Positions 37,801 through 49,455 of a stretch of 64,000 bases of DNA are shown one piece after another. The DNA lies in NCBI RefSeq assembly GCF_021134715.1, contig NC_060022.1, positions 2,981,001 through 3,045,000 of the forward strand, read 5' to 3'. The first letter of the stretch is position 1. Every line of letters begins with the position of its first letter. The translations under genes and the position numbers were made by a program. The notes beneath the pieces are model-generated. The model was not told the origin of the DNA and searched no databases. It was given only the letters and a program-made list of their open reading frames with translations. Source of the DNA: Daphnia pulex. Its lineage: Eukaryota; Arthropoda; Branchiopoda; Diplostraca; Daphniidae.

Positions 37801-39477
37801 CTCTCGTCCAGTTAAGTGACTCTACGGCTCTACCAACTACCACTCTAAAAAAAAATAAAGTAAAAATTTGCACGAACCCGCAAATAATTACTTTTAGACT
37901 GAAACCGCCACAATGAGACACTCCAGGACCCCCTTAAGAAGCCAAGAGGGAATAATCACAATTTAATGAAGTGCTTCTTTAAAAAAAAAAAAAAATAAAT
38001 AATAAAGTAAAAGTGGGTTTTTTTTTATTTATTTTCTTCTAAGAGAGAAATTTTCCCGGATTCGATTATAGATTAAGCGCCCCTTTAAAGAAGAGAAAAT
38101 ATACGTCGGGAGGTGATGGCTGCTGCCTAGCCACTTGATGGTTATCTGATGAACGGCGTGAGGGGCAGTTTCAGCTTATATTTACTTAAAAAAAAAAAGA
38201 ATCCAAAAGCACCTCTCGCACCGATGTGAATCAACCGACCGACGGTATATATACGCGTCTATACACATTCAACACGACGACGGCCTTATACGTTCACATA
38301 GGCAGCAGGACCCATTAAAAGAATTTTGTTTTTTTTCTGCGTCGTCTTGGCGATTATTCACGGCGTTCAGAAAAACTTTCTCACATTTTCCCACAGTGCC
38401 ACACATAAAATAGCGTGCGGTGAAATTACACGGCACTCGCCAGCACAAGAGACCCTCAGACTGTTGTAATACCTGCCCGATGTGGATGGAACCGTCCGTT
38501 CACGCAAAAAAAAAAAGAAAAAGTCCATCCGCAGCGCTGGGCTGTGTTGATGTCTTTTGCCGAGTTGAAGGATCGTATATTTTACGGGACGACTTGATGG
38601 GTGGCTGCTCCTGCCGCTTCCCCGCTTTATTTGTTTTCTTTCGCATTTATTATTAGGTTACACATTGAAAGCTAGCTGGGCAAAAGATTTTCTCTCTCTT
38701 ATGTATTTCATTTCCGTCGTCGACCGCGTCTGCAGGACAAATCACGACACATAGACACGACCGATTTTCCACCTTTTCCACCTTTTTCATCTCATTCCGT
38801 TTTTATTATTTCTTCGCTGCTATTTTGATTCGAAAAAAAAAGAAAGAAAAACATGTTTTTTTTTTTAAGGGGGGGAAGCGACGGGCACGAAAAGCGTTTT
38901 GTCGGTTTTTGTCGTCTTTTTTTCGGTTTTAAAAGTCAGCGGGAAAAAGCCCAAAAAAAAAAAAAAACCAGTCCGAGATTTATGCGCTCGTTCGGCCCAC
39001 TGTCTCTCCTCTTAACCCTTAGCCCCCCTATATGTTACCAGGTAAAAAAAGAAAAAAAGGTTAGTTCGCCGTCATCCGACCGAAATGTTATTTTCTCTCT
39101 CTCCAAACAGCTTGCGAAATCGCAATAAAAAAATCTCGAAAATCAAACAAACGAAATTATATTTTATTTTTCTCCGCCGCTTCGTTTCTCGGCAGTTTGG
39201 ATTTTTCAAATATTTTATTTTCCCTGGAAATATACTATGCATTCTGGTAATTGATGGGACGTATGCGAGTTGATTCTTTTCGTCAACAGCGCAGTCATCT
39301 GAAATTCTGAATGATGAATTTTATTCAACTCAATTTTTCCGTCTCATCGGGGTCAGTTTGTAGGAGAAAAAGAAGAAGATTTCTCTCTCCTGGAAATGGG
39401 ATGCCAATTTTGGAGTTTTTCCTTTCCTTTTTTATTGTGGGCCGGCCACTAAATTTTAGATTTAGTCTCTCCGCGGT

Positions 39478-39487
39478 TATATAAATA
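39478..39487 (+). promoter_or_regulatory. TATA-box candidate
   Basis: TATATAAATA flanked by GC-rich DNA on both sides (CCGCGG before, CGCGCAC after), the strongest TATA context in the gene-poor half. No downstream coding exon identified. Confidence 0.3.
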
Positions 39488-41133
39488 CGCGCACAAGAGA
39501 CGGGCGAAGAAAAAAAGAAAAGTAGAAGAAGAAAAACACATTTAGTTTTCTGGTAGATGTTGTGTGGATATTTGCAGTTTAAGAGTTTTTTCGTGGTCTA
39601 CTATAAGGAGGCACAAGTGGGAGGGGCTGGAGGTGGGGTAGGAGGAGGAGGACATGGGCTGAATGGTCCGGGTTCTTCTCTCCTGGGCAGGTTTTTTGTG
39701 GACCAAATCTAATAACAATGGACAAATAGGATGAAGAAGAAACAACAATAGTGACTCTGGAGACCGGTGCGCTTCTATGTTGTTGGGCCCATTTAACACA
39801 GCAGTGCTGGACTTTTTCCACGTCCGGCGATGGGAAAAAAAGTAGCCAAGGATCAAGCGATGACAACTGAGAGAGTGTCAAGTGGATACACGAAATACAA
39901 AAAGATCTGGATCTATGGGTAAACTGCTTGGCTATAGGTATAGAAAAGATCCCAATGGGAAAAAGTTTGGCGGCTATATCCAATCCAAACCACTGGAACT
40001 TTTTGGGGGAGTTGAGATGGACCACTTCCGCCCAAACCTTATGTGTTGTAGACACAGGACAACTAAACAAGTACCCTATAGATAACCCATTGAACTTTCC
40101 CTTGAAAGAAGAATCAAAACTTGTGATGGCCTCCTGGACTTTTTACAGCCACCCGAGCCAATTCCGGATTTCTCTCTCCTTTTCAATCAACTCGGATCGA
40201 GAGGAGAAATTGAGGATCTTCTAGTGCGTGTGTCATCCGACCGCCTTGCGTGTAGGTACCTGGTACCACCAAGAGAGTTGGAATAGTTTCTTTCTCTGGA
40301 TTCTCTCTAAAGTTACGTGAAAGTGAAGAGAGCATTGAAGACGGATCTGTCCGTCTTGCAGCAGCAGTGGCTTCTTTCTTCTTCTGCTTTCTATTGTATT
40401 GCCGACGTTATCATCCGCAGGCCGGACAAATGGAGAGCAAATTGAATCCGCGTGTCATTCAAAAGCTCATCTTGATATTTATTTCATTTTAAGAAAAAAG
40501 GGAAGAATGGGAGAACATTTTAAAAAGGAGGGACCAACTCGAGTGCACAAGCACTACTCGCACTAGTCGACACAGACACACGTGTGCACTTCTCTATACA
40601 CAGGTTGTAATAAATAGAAATAAAATTGAGATAGTCGAGTTTCTATACGCGGCCACTTGACCTGGATATTGTCCGATGTCGGCCACCGATTCTTTATTTT
40701 TACATTTCCTCCCCCTTTTTTTTCCCACCCCAATTTCAATTCCATTCTCTTCTTCTTTTTGGGCTTTAATGGCTTGGGTCAGCTTCCTACAAGGCACCTG
40801 ATCCGGCACCTCATCATGGCCACATCACCGGTGAAATAACGCTATTATGCAACACAGAAAGAAATAATAACGCCGAGAAGAAGATTTCTATCGGCTTCAA
40901 ACAAGGACAGCACGAGGAATAGTAGAACAAGAAAAGGTGAAAACTTAAATTTACAAGAGTGACTGGAACAAAAATATATCAAATTGACTATTTTGTGGTC
41001 TTTTCACCTTTTCCAGGTATTCGCTTTTCCTTCGTTTTTCTTCCCAAAAGGCAATAGAATGCAACTGAAAAAATAAATTCTCCACTTTGGCCATTTCGCT
41101 CCTCCAGCTGTCACGATGATATGACGACCGGTG

Positions 41134-41143
41134 TATATAAATA
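41134..41143 (+). promoter_or_regulatory. TATA-box candidate
   Basis: TATATAAATA about 25 bp upstream of a (CT)n tract, an arrangement that could place initiation in the pyrimidine repeat. Motif evidence only. Confidence 0.25.
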
Positions 41144-41159
41144 CTACGCGTGAGTTCAC

Positions 41160-41181
41160 CTCTCTCTCTCTCTCTCTCTCT
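41160..41181 (+). repeat. (CT)n microsatellite
   Basis: Eleven CT units. On the opposite strand this is a GA tract of the type bound by GAGA factors in arthropods. Confidence 0.9.
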
Positions 41182-41652
41182 ATGGCGCACATGCCAAAAA
41201 AAAGCAGGTGTGGCTCTGATTATGTATTTCCTTCCTCGTCGTCCAAATGTCCTTATTTTATTTTTTCTCCCGACCATTCCGTATTCACGCGGGATCATCG
41301 CTGTGTAGGGCCATCGAGGGCATACGCGCTCACACACTGTGCAGCGCTTTGTATGTGTCCGCGTGCGTCCAATAACGGCCGCCCCATGTTTGGCCTGTCG
41401 CTGCGATTGAAAGAATCTCAATCGGTCCGCGAGTCTGCGGAGCTATAGGAGAGTTATCTAAGTTATGATTCACGATGAATCGTAATGATATCCTCCTCCC
41501 CCCGATGCCCCTTTTTTTTTTACTCGACTCCAGTATGAACGCAGAGGCTCGTCCCAGTGTCTAACCTGCCCAGACAAAAGGCCAAGGCCCCGGCGCAAAT
41601 GGAAACCTGTTGCTCTCCTGTCGTTGACTGCCAAAAAATGCGCGCATATTTA

Positions 41653-41672
41653 TATTATTATTATTATTATTA
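41653..41672 (+). repeat. (ATT)n microsatellite
   Basis: About six to seven ATT units. Confidence 0.85.
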
Positions 41673-41869
41673 CAGCGCTCGGGAGAATAGAAAGAAAGAA
41701 AGAAAAAATATAAGGAGGCCAGCAACAACAACAACAGCAACAACAACAACAAACAGTATACGTCATATCCAGGATGATGATGGAGCCTGGACTTGAGAAA
41801 AGAAGAAAGGGAAAATAGAAGACGAAGAAAAGGCGCACGCGCTCTATGGCAACTCTCCGCACAATCCAA

Positions 41870-41877
41870 TATATAAG
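41870..41877 (+). promoter_or_regulatory. TATA-box candidate upstream of the (AAG)n tract
   Basis: TATATAAG preceded by a CCAAT-like CAATCCAAT and followed by GTGCGCGC. Initiation near 41900 would place the long (AAG)n tract in the first transcribed bases. The following 200 bp are GC-rich, which fits a 5' UTR. No coding exon is visible. Confidence 0.3.
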
Positions 41878-41911
41878 TGCGCGCTTCACGAGAGAGAGGC
41901 CGTTTAGCAGC

Positions 41912-41961
41912 AGAAGAAGAAGAAGAAGAAGAAGAAGAAGAAGAAGAAGAAGAAGAAGAAG
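41912..41961 (+). repeat. (AAG)n microsatellite, about 50 bp
   Basis: The longest perfect trinucleotide tract in the window, about sixteen AAG/GAA units without interruption. Long GAA tracts can form triplex DNA and are length-variable. Confidence 0.95.
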
Positions 41962-44099
41962 AGAGAGTTCCATCTCAGTTGGCGGCTGGACGATAAGCGG
42001 AGGGAGGAAAGAGAAAAAGAAAAAGAAAAAAGGAGTAGGCGGAAGGACTTGTCGCGGGCGCGCGTCGCTCGGCGGGAGACGCCAAACTCTGGCGCACGGC
42101 GCTCGCTACATCCACGCGCGATGAATAATGGAACGCTCTCCACCACCGCACATAGCCGCCTGCCAGTGCCTCCTACTGGCTGCAGCCAGCATATGATTTT
42201 CATGAATGAGAATATCAGACAATAACAAGAGGCCAGTCTCTCTGTCCAGAAAATAAAAAATAAAAAAAAGGAATTTCTTCTTTTATTTTTCTTCTCTTCC
42301 AGCCAAAGTAATAATAACAAAAGAAAAAGAAAACAAGGATGTGTAAGGTGACGGTCATGGTGTGTGTGCGTATACTATACACCAGTATAATAACCGCATA
42401 ATGGCCCGGCATGGTCGACGATGTCGTCATATAAGAGCGTCCGTCGAGAAGCGGCGCCATGGCCGCCCATTATTTAAAACCAGACGGCACTTTTCTATTC
42501 TATTCTTTTTTCATTTTTTGGTTAGCCCAAAGGTCGTTTGCTGGTAGCTGCTGCTGGCCCATCTGCGCTCCGTCGTTGCGGATGATGAAGATGACCAGAG
42601 CCATTCAAGAGTCAGTTAGCAACAAACATACCGTGAGCATAGCGAATAAAATATGAGACGGTCGGTTAAACGGGAACAAAAACCGCACGAGGCATATTTA
42701 TAAGAGTTTGAAGCGGACAAATCGGCGGCCAATCAGTCACCTGGGCTGATGACAGGTGAATGGGACTTGAGCGAATAATATGTACATAAGTGCAGCAGTT
42801 ATTGGCAGTTATTATCTAAGTGGAGGAATGTCCTGTTTGATAACTCCATGTAGTGCGGATTGGCGCAATGGATGGATGATATTGTTTTGCTCCAGAGGAA
42901 TACCGGGCTGAATGGATTCGACTGTCATCCGGATATGGACGACCGGAGTTATCAATGAAGGAAGACAAAAGAATACAAAAGGAAAAGAGGGTTGCACGGC
43001 TATTATGAACAAGTCCACCTACAAGGATGTATTCATACGGGTTCAAAAATGTTTTACCCCGTTACTCTGTGAGATTCTCACGAGATTGCGGAATGAGAAC
43101 GCGCAGATGAATGTTAAGAGAGGAAGGAAGAAGGGCATGTCGTGGCTCTGCAGAAGAGGCAGGGGAGGTCAATGAACTCAAGGAGATTGCGCAGACACTG
43201 GTTAAGTACTCTTTTAAATCGACCCAGAACCAATCAAATTATAAGAATGACGAGCTTATTACTAATGAGTTTTATTGATGCATTTCATGACAAGCATCGC
43301 CAAGTGTTGTTACTTTGATTACCAGTGTTTTAACACACATTACAACTGGGATTGAACTAACTTATTTTACCACCTAGAAAGTGACTCTTCATTCTAATTT
43401 AAAGATTGGCTTTTATTTCCGTTATTCATACGTGTGAATGACATGGATTCAAAAGCAATTTTTTCCTCTAAGTCACAATTATCCTGTCAACATGCTAACA
43501 AATAGATTTGTGTGGCGGCGCGGCTTGACGGTCGGCACTTACCACTAAAACTATCGGTTCGGCAGTTGATGCAGGCCTTTGTCACTGATTCAGATACAAT
43601 CCCATTTCAATGTCAATTCAAAATCATCAAACGCTGTCTCCAGAAATTTGAATAGTTCCTAACTTGAATCTAACCTCATAAACGGTCGATCTAAAATCGT
43701 TGCAAGTGGTGTTTAAAATTGGAGCGCCCATGAAAATATCGTCGTTATTCCCGAAGGTTTACACTGTGTGAACACAGTTCACTTGTTATAAATTCCAGTC
43801 AGCAAATCCTTGAATGCAAAACACAGGCAATGCAGCAAAATGGAGAGAAATGGCTACCGTGAGTATCGGTCATAGTTGCCACTGACTAGCTGATCATGAC
43901 AGCGTAGCCTCACCGGCCGCCGTTTCAATACAACTCTGATAAATTTAAGCCAAATGAATTTTGAACCTAAATAGATGAGTTCACTTTCAAAGAAAATACT
44001 AAGTGGTTTTACATCAACTTTGGTTGCTTTAGTAGCTCCCGTCCCCTGCCCAAGTCACTACCTCACTTAATTGATAAGTATGAGTGATGTTTGAATTAA

Positions 44100-46400
44100 A
44101 ATTTATAATCGAATATTAGACTTGTATGATGTAACATGTTTCGTGTTTCTACACATGAACTTTACTGATTAAATATTAGACTACTTTTTCCGATACAACC
44201 CTTGTGATGTAATCGTATTGGCCACATGCGAGGTCTCCGATGGAATACACGCGCGTTGGTAGCAATGTTTACAACTACTCATATTTAAATAACAAGATTT
44301 TTTTTCATTGAAATAGGATCTCTGAGAGAGCTGTTCTCTTCATGGTACCAAAAATATCCAAATGAAGTCAAAGTTTCGATTTTTTATCGGAATTGTTCCA
44401 CAATGTCTTTGGAATAAAGAAACAGCATAAATTTTAGTGGCAATCCAGCCAGAATATCAATCAATTTTACGGTCAACTTCAATTGGTGAAAAACTCGAGC
44501 TTCAGCCAAGTGAAATGTTCGAATAACGCCTCATGTTATAAATTGGGCTCATTGAAAGCATTCTGTACAACAAAATCTTCATAGTTCACGGTCTTAAATA
44601 TATCATTTCGATGTAAATTAAGGTGAATTAATACATTTACACCTCAACGGCAAAAATTTTATGCCCAACCTTTCAACAGAGAAAGTAATTTACCGGATTT
44701 TTTGTCAAGATTTAATAGAATAACGTAGGACATCAATCTCTTCAAAAGTTCTTCGTCATTCACTTAGTATACTAGACGGACACACGAACAAGTGATGCAA
44801 AAACTATCGACAATAGCCATGAGCAACAGGTGCGAAGTGCATTGGATGTTAATAAACCAGAAAAGGATGAGAAGAGGGCGGATCGCTTCCGAAGGGATCG
44901 ACAGTGAGCTCAAATCAGTTCCTGTCATATTTATCGCTCAAAACTATCATTTCGAATATTACGATCTATGATGTCATATATTTCGTGTTTCTAAACATGA
45001 ACTCAATTAATACATCAATAAACTAATATTCGGAATACCCCAAGTGAGTAAAATAATGTATCCCAACTGCGGAGTCTCCAATGAATTACCCGTGGGTATG
45101 TAACTCAAGTTTTCGTTATCTTATTAGCCTTATATAGAATTTTGTGTTAATTAAAATCAGGTTTTCCCGTGCTCGATTCAATAACTCGTGAATTCTTCGT
45201 TTGTACTTGCGCGTACATGAAGAATTCCAAATATAACAACTCCAAACCAGACATTAAATGATGGAATTGAATGAACGAGTCGAGCACACAGCTTACATGA
45301 AAACGGTAATCCGACCAGAATATCAATCAATTGAATGGCAAACCTTCATGGGTGAAAACAAACGATCTCAAGTCACTAATAATGTTCGATTTAAGCCTCT
45401 TGTCATAAATGTGGCTCATTAATAGCTATCTGTGCAACAAATTCTTCATAGTTCGTGGTCTTAAATATGTAATTTGGATGTAAATTAAGGTAAATTAATA
45501 GAATTAATGCAAATACGATCGACGATAGCCGCGAGCAACAGGTGCCAAGTGCATTGGATGTTAATAAACCAGAAAAGGATGAGAAGAGGGCGGTATTACT
45601 TCCGAAGGGATCGACAGTGAGCTCAAATCAGTTCCTGTCATATTTCACTCAAAACTATAATTTCGAATATTACGATCTATATGATGTCATATATTTCGTG
45701 TTTCTAAACATGAACTCAAATTATACATCAATTAATTAATATTCTGAATACCACAAGTGAGTAAAAAAATGTATCCCAACTGCGGAGTCTTCAATGAATT
45801 ACCCGTGGGTATGTAAATCAAGTTTTCGTTTTCTTATAACCCTTAAATAGAACTTTTTATTACTACAAAACAGGTTTTCTCGTGCTGGATTCAGTCAGTC
45901 GTGGATTTCTTCGTTTTTGCTGTTTTCGGCAACAAAGAAATCACACCCATAAACTGCAATCTATACGTTAATGAACGAGCCGAGCTTACAGATTACTTGA
46001 AACTGGTGATCCGACCAGAATATCAATCAATTTAGTGGCCAAGTTCAGTTGGTGAAATCATTCGAGCTTCAGCCATGTGAAATGTTCGAATATCGCCTCT
46101 TGTTATACATTGGGCTCATTATTAGCCCTCCGTACATCACACTCTACAAAGTTCGCGGTCTCAAAGTTGTCATTTCGATGTGAATCAAGGCGGAAGAATA
46201 CATTTTCACCTCATCAACAAAGATTGGACAACACCCTCTCACCAGAGTTAAGGCAGTTTACCGAATCTCTTGTCAATAAAGTTGAATGACGACGAGTACG
46301 CGATATCAAACTCTTAAAAAGTGATTCGTCTTTGCACACTTTGTTTAGAACGAAGCGAACGTCAAATAAGGCAGCACTCCAGATGCCCAACAAGATTATA
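44100..46400. repeat. Diverged tandem repeat array, three partial units
   Basis: The same ordered anchors recur: TTTCGTGTTTCT near 44138, 44982 and 45695; CCAGAATATCAATCAAT near 44449, 45315 and 46015; the ATTAAGGT-type block near 44620, 45485 and 46185. Spacing is about 700-870 bp. One sub-block (44821-44940 and 45533-45655, containing GCATTGGATGTTAATAAACC) is almost identical in two units while the flanks have drifted. All units have the same orientation. This sub-block keeps an open frame EQQV-SALDVNKPEKDEKRA in both copies. No transposon ends were found. Confidence 0.8.
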
Positions 46401-48354
46401 ACCAGCAAGGTGTGCAACGTCTACAAACTACTGCGAAGATGACGGGAGTTGGTTAAACAAGAAAAACAAAATCATTTGAAAAAAAAAGGGCAGAATGAAA
46501 TAGCGCTTTTTTCTTTTAGGTGGGGAGGTTTTGAGCGAGAAAGTTTCAAAAAAGCAACTTGGCCATAATGAATAGAAAGAGACGGTTAGAATGTATACAA
46601 CACGAACGAGAGCCCAGCGGACCCAAAAGCGAAGAAGCAGGTGATATGGTCCTACCTTGAAAACTCACAAGGGGAAAAAAGAAAAGAAATAAAAGGGAAA
46701 ACGGCAACAGGACGAAATAACGCGCAACCAACGACCCACAACCAAAGGACCCGAAAAAAGAGAATAACCCAACACGTCTATCTATCTATCTACAGTACAT
46801 GTATACGTATATATATATCTAAAAGGGCTAACCAGGTAGAAAGATATATATGTATACAAGCTGGCACCCCGTCGAGTCAATACGCATATGTTTGAATCGC
46901 AAATTAGAAGAATATCTTCATTTCTCTCTCCTTCCACGAAAATGAAAAAGCAGCTCGTCTTGTACCTCCAAAAAGGTTCTGCCTTCTCCCGCAAAGGACC
47001 ACCACCAGAGGAAAGTTTTGGAGAAAAAAAAAGGACCCGAACAAACTCCCAAACGGGAATAATCATGTAAGAAAGGAAGGAGGAATAAAAACGAAAGGGA
47101 AAAGAAAAGAAAAAAAGACGAATAGAGCTAAAAAGCATTGACTGGTGGGCTCTGCCATGATCTATAGTGTTGTGATGGCCGGACACATTATCTGACTGGG
47201 AGATCGACGCTATATACAGTCGTCTGTTTCTTATGTTTCTCCCATTTGCTTTCCCCCCGTTCCGTTTATACATTTAATGTGTATAACTCTTTCGGGTACC
47301 TCGCAGAGATATGGAAAGGTTCAGGCTTTTATTTTTACTTTTTAAGAAAAACCCCACCGGGGCAGAGAGAGAGAGAGAGAGCATATAGCTCCTCGGCTGT
47401 GCTGGCCCTATACACAGCTGTCATTGGCTTTTCGTGCAAGCGTGATACCTTCTTTTGCCTTTTTCTGTTTTTTTTTGTTTTTTTCTTTTCTTTCTGTATA
47501 AACTTGTTGGTGTTGTTCTTCATCATCTTCAACACGCCTCGTTATTATATTCTCTCTTGTATTATTTCCATCGCAGTGTCTTCCTTCAGTCTCCATCACC
47601 TGATATCCATGTTGCTTGGATATAGCGCCAGTGCTGTGCAGTGCAGCGCCCGTCTAGATAGAAGGAGGATAGAACCAACGCCATTTGCATGCTGGCCAGC
47701 AGCGTATGTATACACATTTGATATATACACATCGGAGCCTAAAAGTCCAAGGTGATATGCCCAGCAGTGTGTATATGTAATAGAGGAAGAAGAAGAAGAA
47801 ACAGCTAGGGGTTTCGTACAGAAAAAGAAAACGAAAAAGTATTTAGGAGAAGACGGGAAAAAAGAAATACGAACGAGCGCCCGATCCGGATTGTTGCTGT
47901 TGTTGTTGTCGTTGATGAATACGAGGCACAGCACCAGACACAGACGTATATATATATATATACACGGCCATATAAACACACGAGGGAATAACCATCAGCA
48001 CGGCGCTGTATCAGAAAAACTTTGCATGGGAATTCGCTGGCCACGACGGCACCGGCCACGTAGCACAGCAACCCGGGACCGATAGCATCACACGGATTTC
48101 CTCGTGTCCCCTTTCACCTATTATTTCAACTTACCCACTTAGATTCTTCGTCTACATTTTTTTTTCTTTTTTAAAAAACAGTTGGAATTCTTCCTTTTGT
48201 TTTGTTTTTTTCCCGACTTTATTTTTACGACAAGAATGAGAGGCTACACCTTGCGCGTTGCGCAAAACGGGCCTCCTCGTGAGGGGCGCGCGAGAGCAAC
48301 CTGATCCGGTTGGCATTACAATGCAAGAAAAACTCGGTTGGAGCGGGCCAGGGA
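46401..48354. other. Gene-poor region, third part: no recognised exon
   Basis: About 2 kb between the tandem array and dispersed repeat copy B. Purine-rich, with a (GA)n tract at 47364-47381 and a short (TA)n tract near 47948-47962. Open frames on both strands translate low-complexity runs. Confidence 0.5.
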
Positions 48355-49455
48355 CGAGGAGGTGCCCGTGTGGCGGCAGGTCCCTCTTGGTCACGAAATG
48401 TTCAAAGTTAATTTTCGAATTTCATCGTGGATACCCACAGACAAAGTGTGTGAGGTACAAAACTGAGCCTGATCTATATATGCTTATTTAACCCCTTACT
48501 GAGTAAAAGAAATAAAAAAAACGGCAAGAGAAAACAGTTCTAGTCAACAGCCTAGCTGTGGAATAATCGTAATCCGTACTATGTCAAATAACCACCGTAA
48601 TCAATGCCACGAAATAGTTGAAAAGGAAGAATAGAGACGAATGTTTCCTACCTTTATACCCGGGAAATACAGCCAGGCATCCACAAGTGCTCCATCCATC
48701 CGAAGACTAGTTGAATGCACTAGACGAGACAGGAATAAGGGTGTCCTCGTGACTGCACCCACACTCGAGAAAGGGGAAGAAGAGCTCCGTAACTCGATCG
48801 GTAGTTTCTTCAATCACAGATGGATGCTGTTTATCTAAATCAAAAATCAGAAATGGGTTACGAAAAATATTGACAGATACAACAAGTTAAGGAAAAAGTT
48901 GATATGAGAAAGTGGCTTAACCTAATAAACTGGAGAATTTAAGGTTTCCACATAATTCACTGCATTTATGCAAGTCATGCATCATTAAATACCTAGCAGG
49001 TCACAGGTTAATAAAAGTAATGAGGATCATTACCCGTAAGTGATGCTGAGATTGTTGATGACAGGTCAATCCCAGCACAAGCAAAACTTGAATATCTTGT
49101 GGTTATTTGATGACTGGCTCAGGCCTCAAATCTGCACAAAAGAAATAAAGGTTACATAATGCAAACAAACTGTCATGCATCAACAGAGTGGGCATAAATA
49201 CATGACAAATGCTAGCCAGGAACTACCTTTTCACTAATTCAGAACAGGTTTAACTCTTCTATAATTTGAGCTCCCATAATCATTCTATTTCTATTCTGAG
49301 TTTTAATTTACCATTACGGTGAGTGTATTCGGAGATTCCATAAAGAGCCGAGACCAGAGTTGACGAACACATTTTTGGAATGACACACACGTTGAAACGA
49401 GAAGTTAGCAGACGACACTAATCATTTCATCAAACATAAGATATCGATAGAAATT
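48355..49455 (-). repeat. Dispersed 1.1-kb repeat, copy B
   Basis: Second copy of the element at 36638-37800, same orientation, about 11.7 kb away. It keeps the DRE-like TATCGATA (49442-49449, minus-strand 5' end), the pyrimidine-rich acceptor (TTTCTTTTGTGCAG) and the flanking blocks. It has lost the first donor (GAAGAGTTAAAC instead of GAAAGAGGTAAAAC), and its exon-like block contains a stop in frames that are open in copy A. If copy A is a gene, copy B looks like its pseudogene. Confidence 0.75.

Larger units (their letters stand above)
37801..44099. other. Gene-poor region, second part: no recognised exon
   Basis: About 6.3 kb. Holds TATA-like candidates at 39478, 41134 and 41870, a (CT)n tract at 41160-41181, an (ATT)n tract at 41653-41672, an (AAC)n tract at 41722-41752 and a long (AAG)n tract at 41912-41961. 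Bases 42030-42125 are locally GC-rich. The minus-strand frame at 42812-43046 (76 codons) is not repetitive but matches nothing I know. Confidence 0.5.

Noticed and set aside
39579..40070. Minus-strand frame of 163 codons
   Set aside because: No recognisable domain, an alternative long frame exists in another phase of the same stretch, and no splice partners are visible.
41561..42320. Long frames on both strands giving poly-Leu, poly-Phe, poly-Arg or poly-Lys
   Set aside because: They are translations of (AAG)n, (AAC)n and (ATT)n tracts; no stop arises because the repeat unit lacks one.
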